Assembly (NCBI GenBank): GCA_014529385.2
Contig: CM043964.1
Span: forward strand, 5,797,997 to 5,861,996
Reading direction: 5' to 3'
Source of the DNA: Adiantum capillus-veneris
Lineage: Eukaryota > Streptophyta > Polypodiopsida > Polypodiales > Pteridaceae
DNA: 64,000 bases
Numbering within the stretch: the first letter of the stretch is position 1; every line of letters begins with the position of its first letter. The position numbers and the translations under genes were made by a program. This document shows, in pieces, positions 10,276 to 21,400 of the stretch. The notes below the pieces were generated by a model. That model was not told the DNA's origin. It did not search any database and saw nothing but the letters and a program-made list of their open reading frames with translations.

Positions 10276-13130
10276 GTAGAATGGATCTCCTCCTTAACCA
10301 AACTGGGTTACACCAGTAATCCAAGGCTACCTATCCCACCTACGACTACTCAATGTATTCTTCCATGTTTTAAAGCACTTGAGTTTCATAAGTGTCTTCT
10401 CAATTTCGAATCTGATGCTTTAACTAGTAGTTCCTTATCTATTCTAAACATTGCCTCTGTTAATGATTGGATTTCTCTTTTGACTTCTTCTAGGAAAGAG
10501 CCATCTAGCCTTCTTTCTCTATTTGAAAATTTTCTACTTAATGTTCCCTTAATTCATACTTAGGATAGTTCTGACTTGCACTTTTAATTTTCATCCCTTC
10601 CTATTATTGTAAACAAATTATATTTTATTAATAACATCCCTATCTTACCTTTAGAAATAAGACAAGCTGAAAATGTTTTCAATCCGCTCTTAGACTTTGA
10701 TCTCCTTGATCCACAAGATCAAGAAGCCCTCTCAACCCTTTTTGGCACTCCTTCATCATCTAAACCAGAAAAATCTATCTCACATATATTTTCTGGTGTG
10801 GTTCCGCTTGTTCGCCCCAGACAAGTGGGGTTGGATTCTATCCAACTAGACAATCATATTTGGAATTTTGAGCTTATAAACCATTGTGTCCCCTTTTCCA
10901 TCAGTTCTTTAGCCCTGTTGTGTAGCGTTCCTATTGAAGTTGTGGAACAATGTAAAACCACAGCCTTACAAGCTAAACATCTCTTATCTTTTGATCTCTC
11001 CTTTTAGCTTCAACATATTTCTTTAGCGCGTGTTGACTCTAACAAATCTCTAACTCAAATCTAATTGCAAGAACAAAAGGCTTATCACTTATTGATCGGG
11101 TAAAAGACACAAAGAAGTTTCTCAAAAACTGTTGGAATACATATAGACCTTTTATCAAGTGTGCCTGGAAAAAACTAGACCCTGGTTCTTCTTGCAATGT
11201 GTCTATACTACGGGTAGACCACTTACTATGGTATGTGTTTCAAAATCTACCTAAGTTTTTTCCCTTCAGCTCTCGACTTGCACAAGTATCTGCCTTTATC
11301 GCATGGGTAGCAACTTTACCTCTCAAACTTCGGCATGCTATTCTTGTTTATTATCACTTTCATGAACACATGCTTGAAGCTGCTCGTGGGATAGTCCTAT
11401 ATTCCCTAGGTAATCCATTACTACCCAGACTTGCCAACACACCTATAGCCAACACCATCAAAAATATCCTTAGACCTCTAAAAGGCAAGGAACCCATGAA
11501 GAAGATTTTGCATACTCGAGGAAGTGCTTCTTCTACTGCACATAAGAAACCTCGCCAATTTCAAGGGGCTGAAGATATTGGTGATACATCGAAGGCTTTG
11601 GAATTCTTCTCCAATGACGATTAGGTGCGAACTATTCTTACAAAAGCTAGTTCACTTAAACAAATGACAAGAACAAATAGATCTAAAGAAAGATTTGTAC
11701 ATTTGGTGTTTTGTAATAAATTTTTGGATTCTCTAGAGCCTTCTGTATTTTACCAAGAAGTCTTAAATTCATGTAGCATACCTAGAACTTTAACATATTT
11801 CAATATTAAATCTGGCTGGAAATACACTATAAGTTTAAACAACATTTTAAATAAACCTTTTAAAACATTTTCCATCCCATTTGACTTATCACTTGAATGT
11901 AAATGCATGACACTTAATAGGTTTGCTAAGTTTCACAAAAATGTGGAACCCTTTGGTATACTTGTTCTTTGGACGGATACTTGTATTGGCAGACATTTCA
12001 TGCTTAAAGACTTCTTTTGGAAAGGGCTAAACCATATACATGTGGTTCCCTTGGACCCTATCAAAGCTAAAAAGAAACTAATTGATGGTTGGAAAAAAAT
12101 ATGTAATATTGTGGGTATAGATGACTCTGTAATGTACCATAATATTATATCTCAAAAAATTAATAAAGCCTTTAATGACACTTTCCCCTATCATAGGGTT
12201 AATCAATTACCCTGGTTTAAGGACCCAGATCTAATGAATGAAATTGATTTTTTACTTTAGCACCTTTTTATTTGTGGATTAGATAAGTCATCCCACACTC
12301 CCATATTTATCTGCAAAAAGCTTGCGGAAAATAAAAGAATGTCATCTGATGAATTTGTAATCTCTCACAAATCTGAGAGTGAAATCATCGCAGATATTCT
12401 TCAATTTTCCTCGATGAATGATTTAACATTACCCTCTAAACATAGTCTTCCATATCTTATGGGTAATTACAAAACTCACAAGCAAGAATTTAGATGGATA
12501 ATTAATGCACATGACTGTATTTTCTCACCTTTAACTAACCTTATGGCATCAATTCTCAAGGCAATAAACATTGGCTTGATTGAGTTCTATACTTAGCATG
12601 GTTTTAGTTATAGATTTCGCAAATTATCAAGAATGCAAAAAATTGACACGTTACAAGCATTTTTGTATTCATGGAGCTACATAGACAATCTCCTATTCAT
12701 AAACAATCGATATTTTCTAGATTGCTTAAACCATAACAGACCTCTATTAGTAGAGGACCCCTTTACTATCTACCCACTTGATATTATCAATATCAAACCC
12801 ACTTTTAACACCCATTGTACGTTATACTTAAGTACCACAATCAAACTCATTCGCCTCTTCATTGGGAACTTTGATACTTTCACATGTTGAAAAAAGGATG
12901 TATTACCAGGTGACCATGTAAATTTTATTCATGCACACAGTAACCGACCTAAACAAATGCCAGAAATAGTATGCATCTCTCAAGTTCTTCCAATTATTTA
13001 CAATGCATCAAACACGACCCTAGCATTTACTGATTTATCACGACTTATTAGCCTATTTGAAAAAATCAATTCTGTCCAAATAGGATCACTAGAGATATTA
13101 CACACTTTCTCAATAGTAATCATTTCCCTA
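10276..13130 (+). pseudogene. decayed reverse transcriptase, Penelope-like
   Basis: This is a long plus-strand coding relic with several in-frame stops; its longest open pieces are 10798-11007, 11199-11624, 11625-12260, 12339-12596 and 12633-12890. It may start after a CAG acceptor at 10275. Near 12447-12516 it has P-Y-L-M-G-N-Y-K-T-H-K followed by F-R-W-I-I-N-A, like the P-K-x-H-K...R-P-I-V block of Penelope-like RTs. Near 12670-12705 it has S-Y-I-D-N-L-L-F-I at the place of the catalytic Y-x-D-D, with the second Asp now Asn. Near 12935-13080 a H-S-N-R-P...L-F-E-K stretch resembles the end of the thumb. I see no GIY-YIG endonuclease. The element is dead. The family call is tentative. Confidence 0.45.
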
Positions 13131-13236
13131 ACATTAGAATTGATATCTCAAGACTTGTTAAGCTTTTGGGGGGGGATAGGTCCACTTGGTGGCCTATCTC
13201 CCACCAACTGGACCTCTCCTCTAGGATGGGGGAGGG

Positions 13237-13238
<2 letters not shown>

Positions 13239-13300
<62 letters not shown>
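13239..13300. repeat. (CA)n microsatellite, ~62 bp
   Basis: This is an uninterrupted CA run at the left edge of the right terminal repeat. The left repeat has a shorter CA run at the equivalent place. Confidence 0.97.
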
Positions 13301-13302
<2 letters not shown>

Positions 13303-15101
13303 ATAACATGGGATGAGTTGGAGGAATCACGGGATAATATCAGGCTATTCATAAAATCCATAAAAACATCAAAACATTGAAATACCATTACTCCATAGTA
13401 GCTCTTTGCTGACACTCTCAAAGTCACAATCTCATACTAGCAATATTTCTAGGACATGTCTTGGTTTCTATTCATGAATATACCTGTACATGATGGTGTA
13501 TGCAAAAAAAATATGTCTCAAGAAGTTCCTTGGCCACCATTTTTCCCTCGGATAGCATATGAACACGGTCTTCGCTTGACTTGGAGAATGAAGATGATAT
13601 GGTGTAGTTTCAAAAGCCTTAAATGGTTTTTCCCCCCTTCTTGTATTCCATGTACTTGGATTCTGCATAAGGTTGTAGTATTCCTTGTTTATAATGAAAA
13701 CCCATTTGTGCTCTTTGGGAATTCCCACTATGACCTGTCACATGGAGGTGGGTGGTCATTGGGGTGTGAATAACTGAACCCTTAATACATAATGCTAAAT
13801 ATAACCTTCCTTACCTAATGGCATTTATAGCCTTAAGCGTTAGCGGGCTGGCATGGCGTTGTACTCTACATCTGAGCTTCAGGAATATAAGAGGTATGTG
13901 CATATACATGGAGTGCACACAACGCTAAACCACATACCTGCGCACAATAGAGTTTGCGTGTAGTTTGCTATAGGGTTACACTCTATTGCTCTTGGCTATT
14001 GTAGGGAGAGTACTCTTATACAATTACTAAGCCAGATACAATCACTCACACTCACTTACTCCAGCAAGCACAAGTTTCTCGATATACTAGCAACCCTGCT
14101 ATCGCGGGAAGAAACTGTCCGAGAGTTGTCTCATCATCGAGGGTTTTTACTACAACCTTCTTCATCATAACAAATGGTGACTAATAATGAGGTAGGTAAT
14201 TATACCTACTAGGATGAATTAATGTCAATACCTGTACATTGAATCTTTTTTGTATACCTCAAATTTGCTTTGCCATTTTGGTGTGTTCCGAAGGCATACA
14301 ATACTACCTTGAAAGATTGAGTTACTAATCTTGTGTTGTTTATATAATGCTATATGAATTTGGCTAAAACTATATGAGATAAGGGCAATAATCTGTTTCT
14401 GGCAGATACCACATGATGGTTCATGCATAATCTTTGTACCATTTTATTTCCAAATGCTGTAAAAATAGGGTTTGTACCTACTCAGGAATAATTGATGGTC
14501 ATTAAAGTCTATTGCAAACCGGGTAGGTTATGACAGTACAACGATGATATATGGTTCTAGAAAAAATAATTTAGTATCTGACATGGTTCGAGATAGGTGG
14601 TAGAACAGTTGCCTTACTGTAACTGTAATGATAATGACAATTGGTAAATGGGTAAACTATTGCATGTTACAAAGCATATAGTTAATGGTAATTTTGTAGG
14701 TAATCATACCTATTGGGATGAAATAGTGTCAATTCTTGGACTTCAAAATATTTTATGTACTTCAATCTGCTTTGTTATTTTGGTGTGGTCCAAGCTATAC
14801 AGTACTTCCTTTAAACATTGGTTTACTAATCATGTGCTTTTAAACACTAAAAAGGTATTACTATATAAATTTCGCTAAACTGTAAGAGGTAAGAGAAAAA
14901 TAAACCAATATCTGGAGGATACCGCATGATGGTTCATGCATAGTTTTTATACCAATTTGATTTCCGAATGCTGTAGTAACATGGTTTTTACATACTCAAA
15001 AATACTAAGGTCCATTGAAAATCGGGTAGGTTATGACAGGTACAATGATGATATATGGTTTTCTTTGGAAAAAGACACAAAAAACTAACAAAGTCCTATG
15101 G
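13301..15101 (+). repeat. right terminal repeat of the Penelope-like element
   Basis: This matches 7229-9092, including the TATA-like site (13884-13890), the short exon (14174-14191) and the GTAGGT donor (14192). The inner duplication restarts at 14696, a period of about 504 bp against 541 in the left copy. Similarity stops near 15101 (ACAAAGTCCTATGG), where unrelated GC-rich DNA begins. Confidence 0.8.
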
Positions 15102-15483
15102 GCAAGGCCACCAGCACGGTTGGATAGTGTGTACGCTAGGGGGAGGCTATAAGATAGCACAGTTGGGTGGAGACTAGCACACACATTACCACCGCCCTTT
15201 CAGGAGGTTAAAAGCGGCTTGCATGTGTGCGTGACACTCTGCTTCTCTCCCACGTTTCGCAAACAACGACGTCTCCATTGTGCAACAAAAAGAAGACAGA
15301 GACAGTTTTCTGTGCGAGCAGCATGTGGACAGATGGGGACAGCCCCGACCGCGGCCGCCGGCCGCCCCATCTACGCCCTCTACAGCGGGCGAGTAAGGCG
15401 GGTGACCAAGGCAAACTCAACGGGCAACTCGACGGCACCTAGGCTTTTGTTGGCATTGATGGTTGCGCACGTAGGAAGGCCCA
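15102..15483. other. GC-rich unassigned segment
   Basis: This 380-bp stretch is clearly more GC-rich than its AT-rich neighbours (for example 15340-15380). ORFs can be drawn on both strands but show no domain. On the minus strand it lies directly downstream of the tRNA-like boxes at 15504-15555, so it could be the body of a SINE. That is inference only. Confidence 0.3.
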
Positions 15484-15568
15484 CTTAACCCTTGCATGAA
15501 GGAGGGTTGAACCCACACCATGAGGATAAGAGGCCAATACGTTACCATCAAGCTATCTACCCTTGTAA
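15484..15568 (-). ncRNA. tRNA-like Pol III promoter (SINE-like or tRNA relic)
   Basis: On the minus strand an A-box-like TAGCTTGATGG (15545-15555) is followed about 30 bp later by a B-box GGGTTCAACCC (15504-15514). The order and spacing are those of a tRNA gene. The 5' side begins GGGTAGATAGCTT, close to many tRNA starts. I could not form a proper acceptor stem, so a tRNA-derived SINE head or tRNA fossil is more likely than a working tRNA. Confidence 0.45.
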
Positions 15569-15777
15569 CAAGGAAAGATAGACTACTTGTGTAGAAAGGA
15601 AAAATAGAAGGAAAGGGAAAGCTTCAAACTTCAAGGAAAAATGGGTTTTTGTGAAGAATCATCAAAGGTGTTCTTACAATGAACGACAAGTGAAACACTC
15701 AAATTCCCGCAAGGCGAGGTTCGCATGAAACGCAAATAGGAGATCATGGGCTTGTAGATATAGCTTGTTTCAAGACT

Positions 15778-16797
15778 TTGAAACATCGCCAAAGCGTACT
15801 TGAAAGCAACCTCTCTGCATTCAATGCAAATGTTACCAATCTTACGGAGTTACTTGTGACATTTATGAATTCACAGACGACTCAAGGAGCCACAAGTGGC
15901 ACAGTTCAAGGGAACCAAGCTCGCACAACTCAAGGAGTCCAAGAGACAAGTGCTACAAAAGATGCAGAAGGTAGCAAAGAATTACTTAAGAATATCACCA
16001 TTCCTGAGTTTCATGGGGAAGAGCGTGATCGCAAAAACAAGGATGCGGTCAATACGTTCTTACACAAATGGAGTGATATTCATAGATTGAGACACACCCA
16101 GGATATAAATATAGCTGTGGAAACAAGTCTATCTCTTAAAGGCAAGGCCTATATGTGGTGGATGACATTTCTAATAGATGCTCATCCTCAGTCTTGGGCC
16201 GTGTTTCAAGCTTCTTTCTCCAAAGTGTTTTTTGACACTAATGAAGAAGATAAGAATTGGTTAGCATGGGATGCATGCCGCCCTCTCTCTCACACAGTAC
16301 CTTTCAAAGTATCGGGAAGTTATATTAAAACTAGAAGGTCTAGATGAATTCAAAAAGATACGGGGTTTTAATAGGGGTCTTGACAAAGACTATCGTCTTC
16401 ATGTCAAGACCCAATGTCCAAAAACTATGGAAGAATCCAACAATCATGTGCAAAGATATGATGATGACCAAGAGAGGAAAGGAAATGTTCCCTACTCTAA
16501 GAATACTTTTGCTAAGAGCAATGTGGCTAAGAGCCAATCGCAAGGTAGATCTCCCACACGTTCCAAGAGGAATAAGAGACAATCTACCTCTCCACGCCCA
16601 AAAGAGGCTAAGAAGCCTAAGCAATCACGAGATACTCCGCATTGGTCTCTCAACACGGTTGATTTTGAGCGTGCGAAGAAACACAATTTGTGTTTTAGAT
16701 GTCTTTCGGACCAACATAACAAGAAAGATTGTCCTCTTTTGCAAGGCAAAGAAAAGGCAATGCACATGGTGCTGCACCACCTCACATTAGATTGATC
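15778..16797 (+). pseudogene. gag: gag of gypsy H with CCHC knuckle
   Basis: Two overlapping frames make up a gypsy gag. The first (15778-16347) holds the capsid-like region with N-I-T-I-P-E-F-H-G and a W-W-M...F core. A frameshift near 16275-16300 moves the reading to the second frame (to 16797). This carries a basic linker and a zinc knuckle, C-F-R-C-L-S-D-Q-H-N-K-K-D-C, near 16690-16735. No ATG start is evident for the first frame. It lies a few hundred bases downstream of the SINE-like sequence. Confidence 0.75.
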
Positions 16798-16849
16798 TCC
16801 TATATATTATGTTGTAGAGGTTCTTCATATGGAAGAAAAGCACAAGTTT

Positions 16850-17289
16850 TGTGTGCCTGCTTCAATGTGGTAGCCCACCTTTGACCCCCATGATTTGATT
16901 CGCATGCACGGCACTATTAACAGACAACGTGTTCGTATTTTAGTGGATGATGGTGGAACTCATAACTTCTTGAACTATAAGCTAGTCAAGAAATTGAAGC
17001 TTACACAGTCTCCCTGCTCTCACAAGTATGTGGTGGAGCAGATGTCTGGGAATGATAAAGAAGTATGGGACACGGTGGTTCAAGGGATTGAGATTATTGT
17101 TCAAGATCATACGATGACCCTTGACTTCCAAGTTATGAACATGGACCGTGTTGACGTAGTTTTAGGACGGGAGTGGCTGCATGGTTTAGGAAACACATTG
17201 CACACTAGTTATGAACACAACTCCTTATCCTTTATGGCCAATGGTAAACATGTGCTTTTGCTAGTGAGAAAAACATACCATCTGCACGT
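16850..17289 (+). pseudogene. protease domain of gypsy H, interrupted
   Basis: This is a retropepsin-like domain with the catalytic region L-V-D-D-G-G-T-H-N-F-L near 16937-16970 and the later V-V-L-G-R-E-W-L block near 17155-17180. Most gypsy proteases of this group have D-S-G; here the Ser is Asp. The copy B LTR begins at 17290 and ends the domain. The last codons before it (H-L-H-V) should continue at 26006. Confidence 0.75.
17286..17289. other. target-site duplication (ACGT), left side of copy B
   Basis: ACGT directly precedes the left LTR of copy B and ACGT (26006-26009) directly follows the right LTR. Family F also has a 4-bp duplication. Confidence 0.7.
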
Positions 17290-18433
17290 TGTGAACGGGA
17301 TGAAAACACACAAAGCGCCTCTATAACGACCCGACACACACCCTTGGAATGATACACACACACACTATGGGGCACCACTCGGCTTAGACAACACACCTGG
17401 CCGAGACAGGGAACACACCTCTGGAGTGAGAGGAGAAAAACTATCCACTTATCCACTCCACACAGACACACACACACACACACACACCCAAAAAACTCAG
17501 CTCAAAAGAGGAGAATTTCTGATGTTTAGATACAATTGAGCTTGGGCCAACACCAATGGGGCAAACAGCTCACACAATATGGGTAAAAGATACCAGATAC
17601 AATCACAAATTGGAGAAGAAGCTTCACTCACCGGAGAAGATTACACAGAAAAACAGCAGAAAAAGAGTGAGAAATTTGGCAAAATGGACAGCGCCATCGC
17701 GTCCGGAACGGCCCAAAACCCCAGTCTACAATGTCAAAGTGCTCAAATCCGACATCGGATGAGCAGTTTACGGCCAAAACAGGCTCCAAAAACCCAAAAA
17801 ACACACCTGCGGCTGTTCCTCCTCTCTTCTCCACGTTTTTTCTGGTCTTCTCTCTGTTTTTTCAGTTCCCACACTTAGCTTTATTAGTTGGGCACCCTTG
17901 GCCTTTCAGATGACCTCAAACGGACCCCGAACAGGCCAAAAACTGACCTCGCAGTTCATAGTTGTCACCTTTTTGCATCATTCGCACACCTGGCACTCAG
18001 CTTTTTTTCCAATAATGCACCTCGTCACCACGTGAAGTGGCCCCAAAAAGTGGTCCTAATAATGACCTTTCTGCATAACTCTCACAAGAAAACACCCACG
18101 TTGTGTCCATCCTCATCCGCGTGCAAATATTGACCTCGTTTGCCCTCCTGACGCCACTAGATGCCATCTGACGCACCTGCTGACCTCACGTCGTCGGCCC
18201 GCGGATAGCTTCCTCGAGAAGTTTTACGCGCTATAAACTCCTCATTATTGTAGAAAAAACATACTGGTACTGGTGATAGTGAAAATCGATGAACTATGTA
18301 CATGCTGTCCTACCTGTACACATGTGGGCCCCACGTAACCACCTGGCTAAGGAAAATGGGCAATTCTTTATTTGATGCACCATGCATGTGTATGTACATA
18401 TGTGCAATCCCTTGCTCCAAAAAACTCCTGACA
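17290..18433 (-). repeat. 3' LTR of copy B (1144 bp)
   Basis: This runs from TGTGAACGGG to CTCCTGACA on the plus strand (TG...CA). It has the same length as the partner LTR at 24862-26005 and differs at only a handful of positions, for example near 17433, 17664, 17957 and 18128. Confidence 0.96.
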
Positions 18434-18452
18434 TAATTTGCCCACCCCCTAG
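18434..18452 (-). other. polypurine tract of copy B
   Basis: On the minus strand AGGGGGTGGGCAAATTA directly precedes the 3' LTR, the usual place for plus-strand DNA priming. Confidence 0.6.
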
Positions 18453-18461
18453 CCTGCTAGA

Positions 18462-21400
18462 TCATTCATGATCAGCAGCAGCAAAGAGAGATATGAGACT
18501 CGCCGCATCACAGGTCTCCTCATCCCTCACAAACATCACTCGCTCTTCAGAAAACTCATCTTGCTCCACCATCATCAACCTAGCATGATACAACTTAAGA
18601 CGCAATCCATTTACCCTTGACGTATGTAAAATCCCATCCAAGTTAGCCAACTGATATGTACCATTCGGGAAACACTCCACTACCTTGAAAGGGCCTTCCC
18701 ACTTAATTTGAAACTTCTTTTGGAAGGTGTTGTCCAGTTTGTTGTTGTAGCGCAAAACCAAGTCATGCTTCTTGATACCCTTACTTTTGACCTTTTCATT
18801 TATCTTTGCCAAAGCCTTATCCTGCATCTGCCCATAATGCTCCAATGCGCTCATCCTATCCAACTGGACCTCTTGTAACTGCAAGAGCCTCTCTTTGAAT
18901 GCATCACTAGGCGGCTCAAGCAACTTCTCTAACATCTTGACCGCAGGCAACTCTACCTCCACAGGCAATAGTGCTTCCTTTCCATACACCAAATGAAATG
19001 GAGTAAACCCTGTACCTGTCTTCACCGAAGTACGGTAAGCCCATAATGCACTAGGAAATTCCAAATCCCAATTCTTTCCTTGGTGCTCTGTCACTTTCGA
19101 AAGAATCTGTACCAACTCACCATTGAATCTTTCATTCAAGCCATTACACTGCGGGTAATAAGGAGTGGTATGCTGGTGCCTAATCTTCATCTTTGCACAT
19201 AAAAACTCTAGCAGTTTAGCTCTAAAGCCAGGCCCCTTATCTGAAAGTAACTCCAGTGGCACCCCAAACTTGCAACATATTTCATCATACACAAATTTTG
19301 CCACATCCTTTGCAGTGATTTGTTTTACTGCTATAGCCTCTGCCCATCTAGAGAGATAGTCCACTGCTGTCAAGATATAGCTTTTGCCCCTGCTTGTGAT
19401 AGGTAACGGGCCTATTGCATCAATCCCCCACTTTTCAAACACATCAAACGCCATAATGGTTTTTCGTAGCTCTGGCTTCAACACTCTCTTCCCAAATGCT
19501 TGACACCTATTGCAAGACCTACACCAATGGTGAACATCCTTGTGCAAACTAGGCCATACATACCCCTCTTGCAAAATATTATGCAAGGTGATCTTTAGAG
19601 CAAAATGGCCACCACATGCGCCTTCATGATTCTCTTCCAACACTCTGTAAAGCTCCTCCCGCCAAGGTACACGTCTCAACACGAGATCAGCCCCTTTCAT
19701 GTATAAGACATCACCAATCAATTTGTACCTGTATGCTCTACGCACAAAGCCATACTTCTTAGACTTCTGAATCTCCTTTGGAATGATTCCTGTTAGCAAA
19801 AATTCCTCTTCTTGAGCCAAAGTTTCCCGGCCATGATAAAGAGGTAAAGTGGTCCTCAACACGAATAGCTCCCCAATCATGCCTTGAGCTGCTTCATGTG
19901 CCTCTCCATTTAGAGCACGTTCAATGTGTCTGATGCTCCATGCTTCGAACTTTTTTAACAGGCCTTTAATTCTGAAGCACATTTCCTTCAATGAGGTGTT
20001 CTTGCTCTTCCACACACCCAGCACTTGCTTCACCACTAACAAGGCATCACCTTTTATGCTCAACCTTCGAACCCCATGCTTCAAACAAATGTGTAATCCG
20101 GCTTCCAATGTAGCATATTCAGCCTCATTGTTACTATGCGCATCCAATTTGAACCCTCTCTTGCATACTAGCTTCCCCTCTGGATCATAAAGTGCTATAC
20201 CCCCTGAAGCTGCATCATGGCTCTTTCTGTATGAACCATCAAAGAACAACACATGTGCATTGCTGATCTGTGGCACTTCTTCAACTACCTTTCTCACCAC
20301 CTCTTCCTTAACAATAAGGGGATTCTCCTTGTAGGTCAACAAATCAGCTAGGGTAGCCCTTGTACTATCTTCCACTAGAAAAGAGAACTCAAACTCTTGC
20401 AGCTCAATTACCCATTTCTTCACCACATTTGACATGTTAATACCATTAATTAACTGTGGCAAAAAGGCATAACTCGTCAAGAAAACAAAAGGCCGTGGTA
20501 GCAAGTAATGACGAAATCGTCGACAAGCAAATATTACACTGGCCATCACTAGCTCTACTTCCGATAACTTTCTCTCCGCTACCAACTTCACTCGGCTTGC
20601 ACAATACACTGGCCTCATATAATGGCTGCCCTTCCCCTTTTGCAATAGCATGGCTCCAATGGCATCATCCCCTACTGATGGATTTACATAAAAAACTTTC
20701 TCCCAATCAGGAGCCTGCATGGCTGACAACCCCCCTAACACCTCTTTCACCTCTTGAAACACTTCTTCACACTTGTCATCCCATTGCAATGGATCATGCT
20801 TTGCCACTTGTTGTAATGGATAAAGAAGCTGCGAAGACAATGGAATAAACCGTGCCATGTACTTCACTTTGTGTATAAAGGTTTCCAATTGCTTCGTACT
20901 CATAGGTGATGGAAGAAGAATAATAGACTTCACCTTATCTGGATCAGCCTCAATGCCATTTTCTGACACCATATGGCCCAATAACTTCACCCTTGGCTGT
21001 GCTAGATGACATTTCTTTGGATTTAGTTGTCCTCCACATTCATCATATCGAGCCAATACCATCTGCAACTTCTCATGATGCTCAGCCCTACTGCTATAGA
21101 CACAGAAGTCGTCCATAAAAGCCTTAACACAACTACCAATGAATGGTTCCAGCACCCAATTTGCTCTTTCTTGATAGAAAGATGGTCCATTTGACAACCC
21201 AAACGGCAACAATGTGTAGCAATAGCAGCCCCATGGCGTAATAAAAGTTGTCTTTGTGCGGTCTTTAAGAGCAATCTTCAATTGAAAATAGCCTGAAAAA
21301 CCATCACACACACTGTACCTCTCATAACCTGCCACTGAATCCAAGATCTGATCGATGAATGGAAGAGGATATGGGTTCTTCTTAGTGGCTGCATTTAAGG

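Larger units (their letters stand above)
7203..15101 (+). mobile_element. Penelope-like retroelement candidate with intron-bearing terminal repeats
   Basis: Two direct repeats of about 1.87 kb (7203-9092 and 13239-15101, roughly 90% alike by eye) flank a 4.1-kb interior that holds a zinc-finger-like ORF and a broken reverse-transcriptase-like frame. Each repeat starts at a (CA)n tract and contains a TATA box, a short first exon and a GTAGGT splice donor. The repeats do not show the TG...CA ends of ordinary LTRs. Long terminal repeats holding a promoter and an intron, together with this RT type, are characteristic of Penelope-like elements (family knowledge). The assignment is an inference. 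An unusual LTR or DIRS-like element is the main alternative. Confidence 0.5.

Noticed and set aside
15484-15568. Functional tRNA gene
   Set aside because: A and B boxes are present, but I could not form a complementary acceptor stem or a proper anticodon arm.
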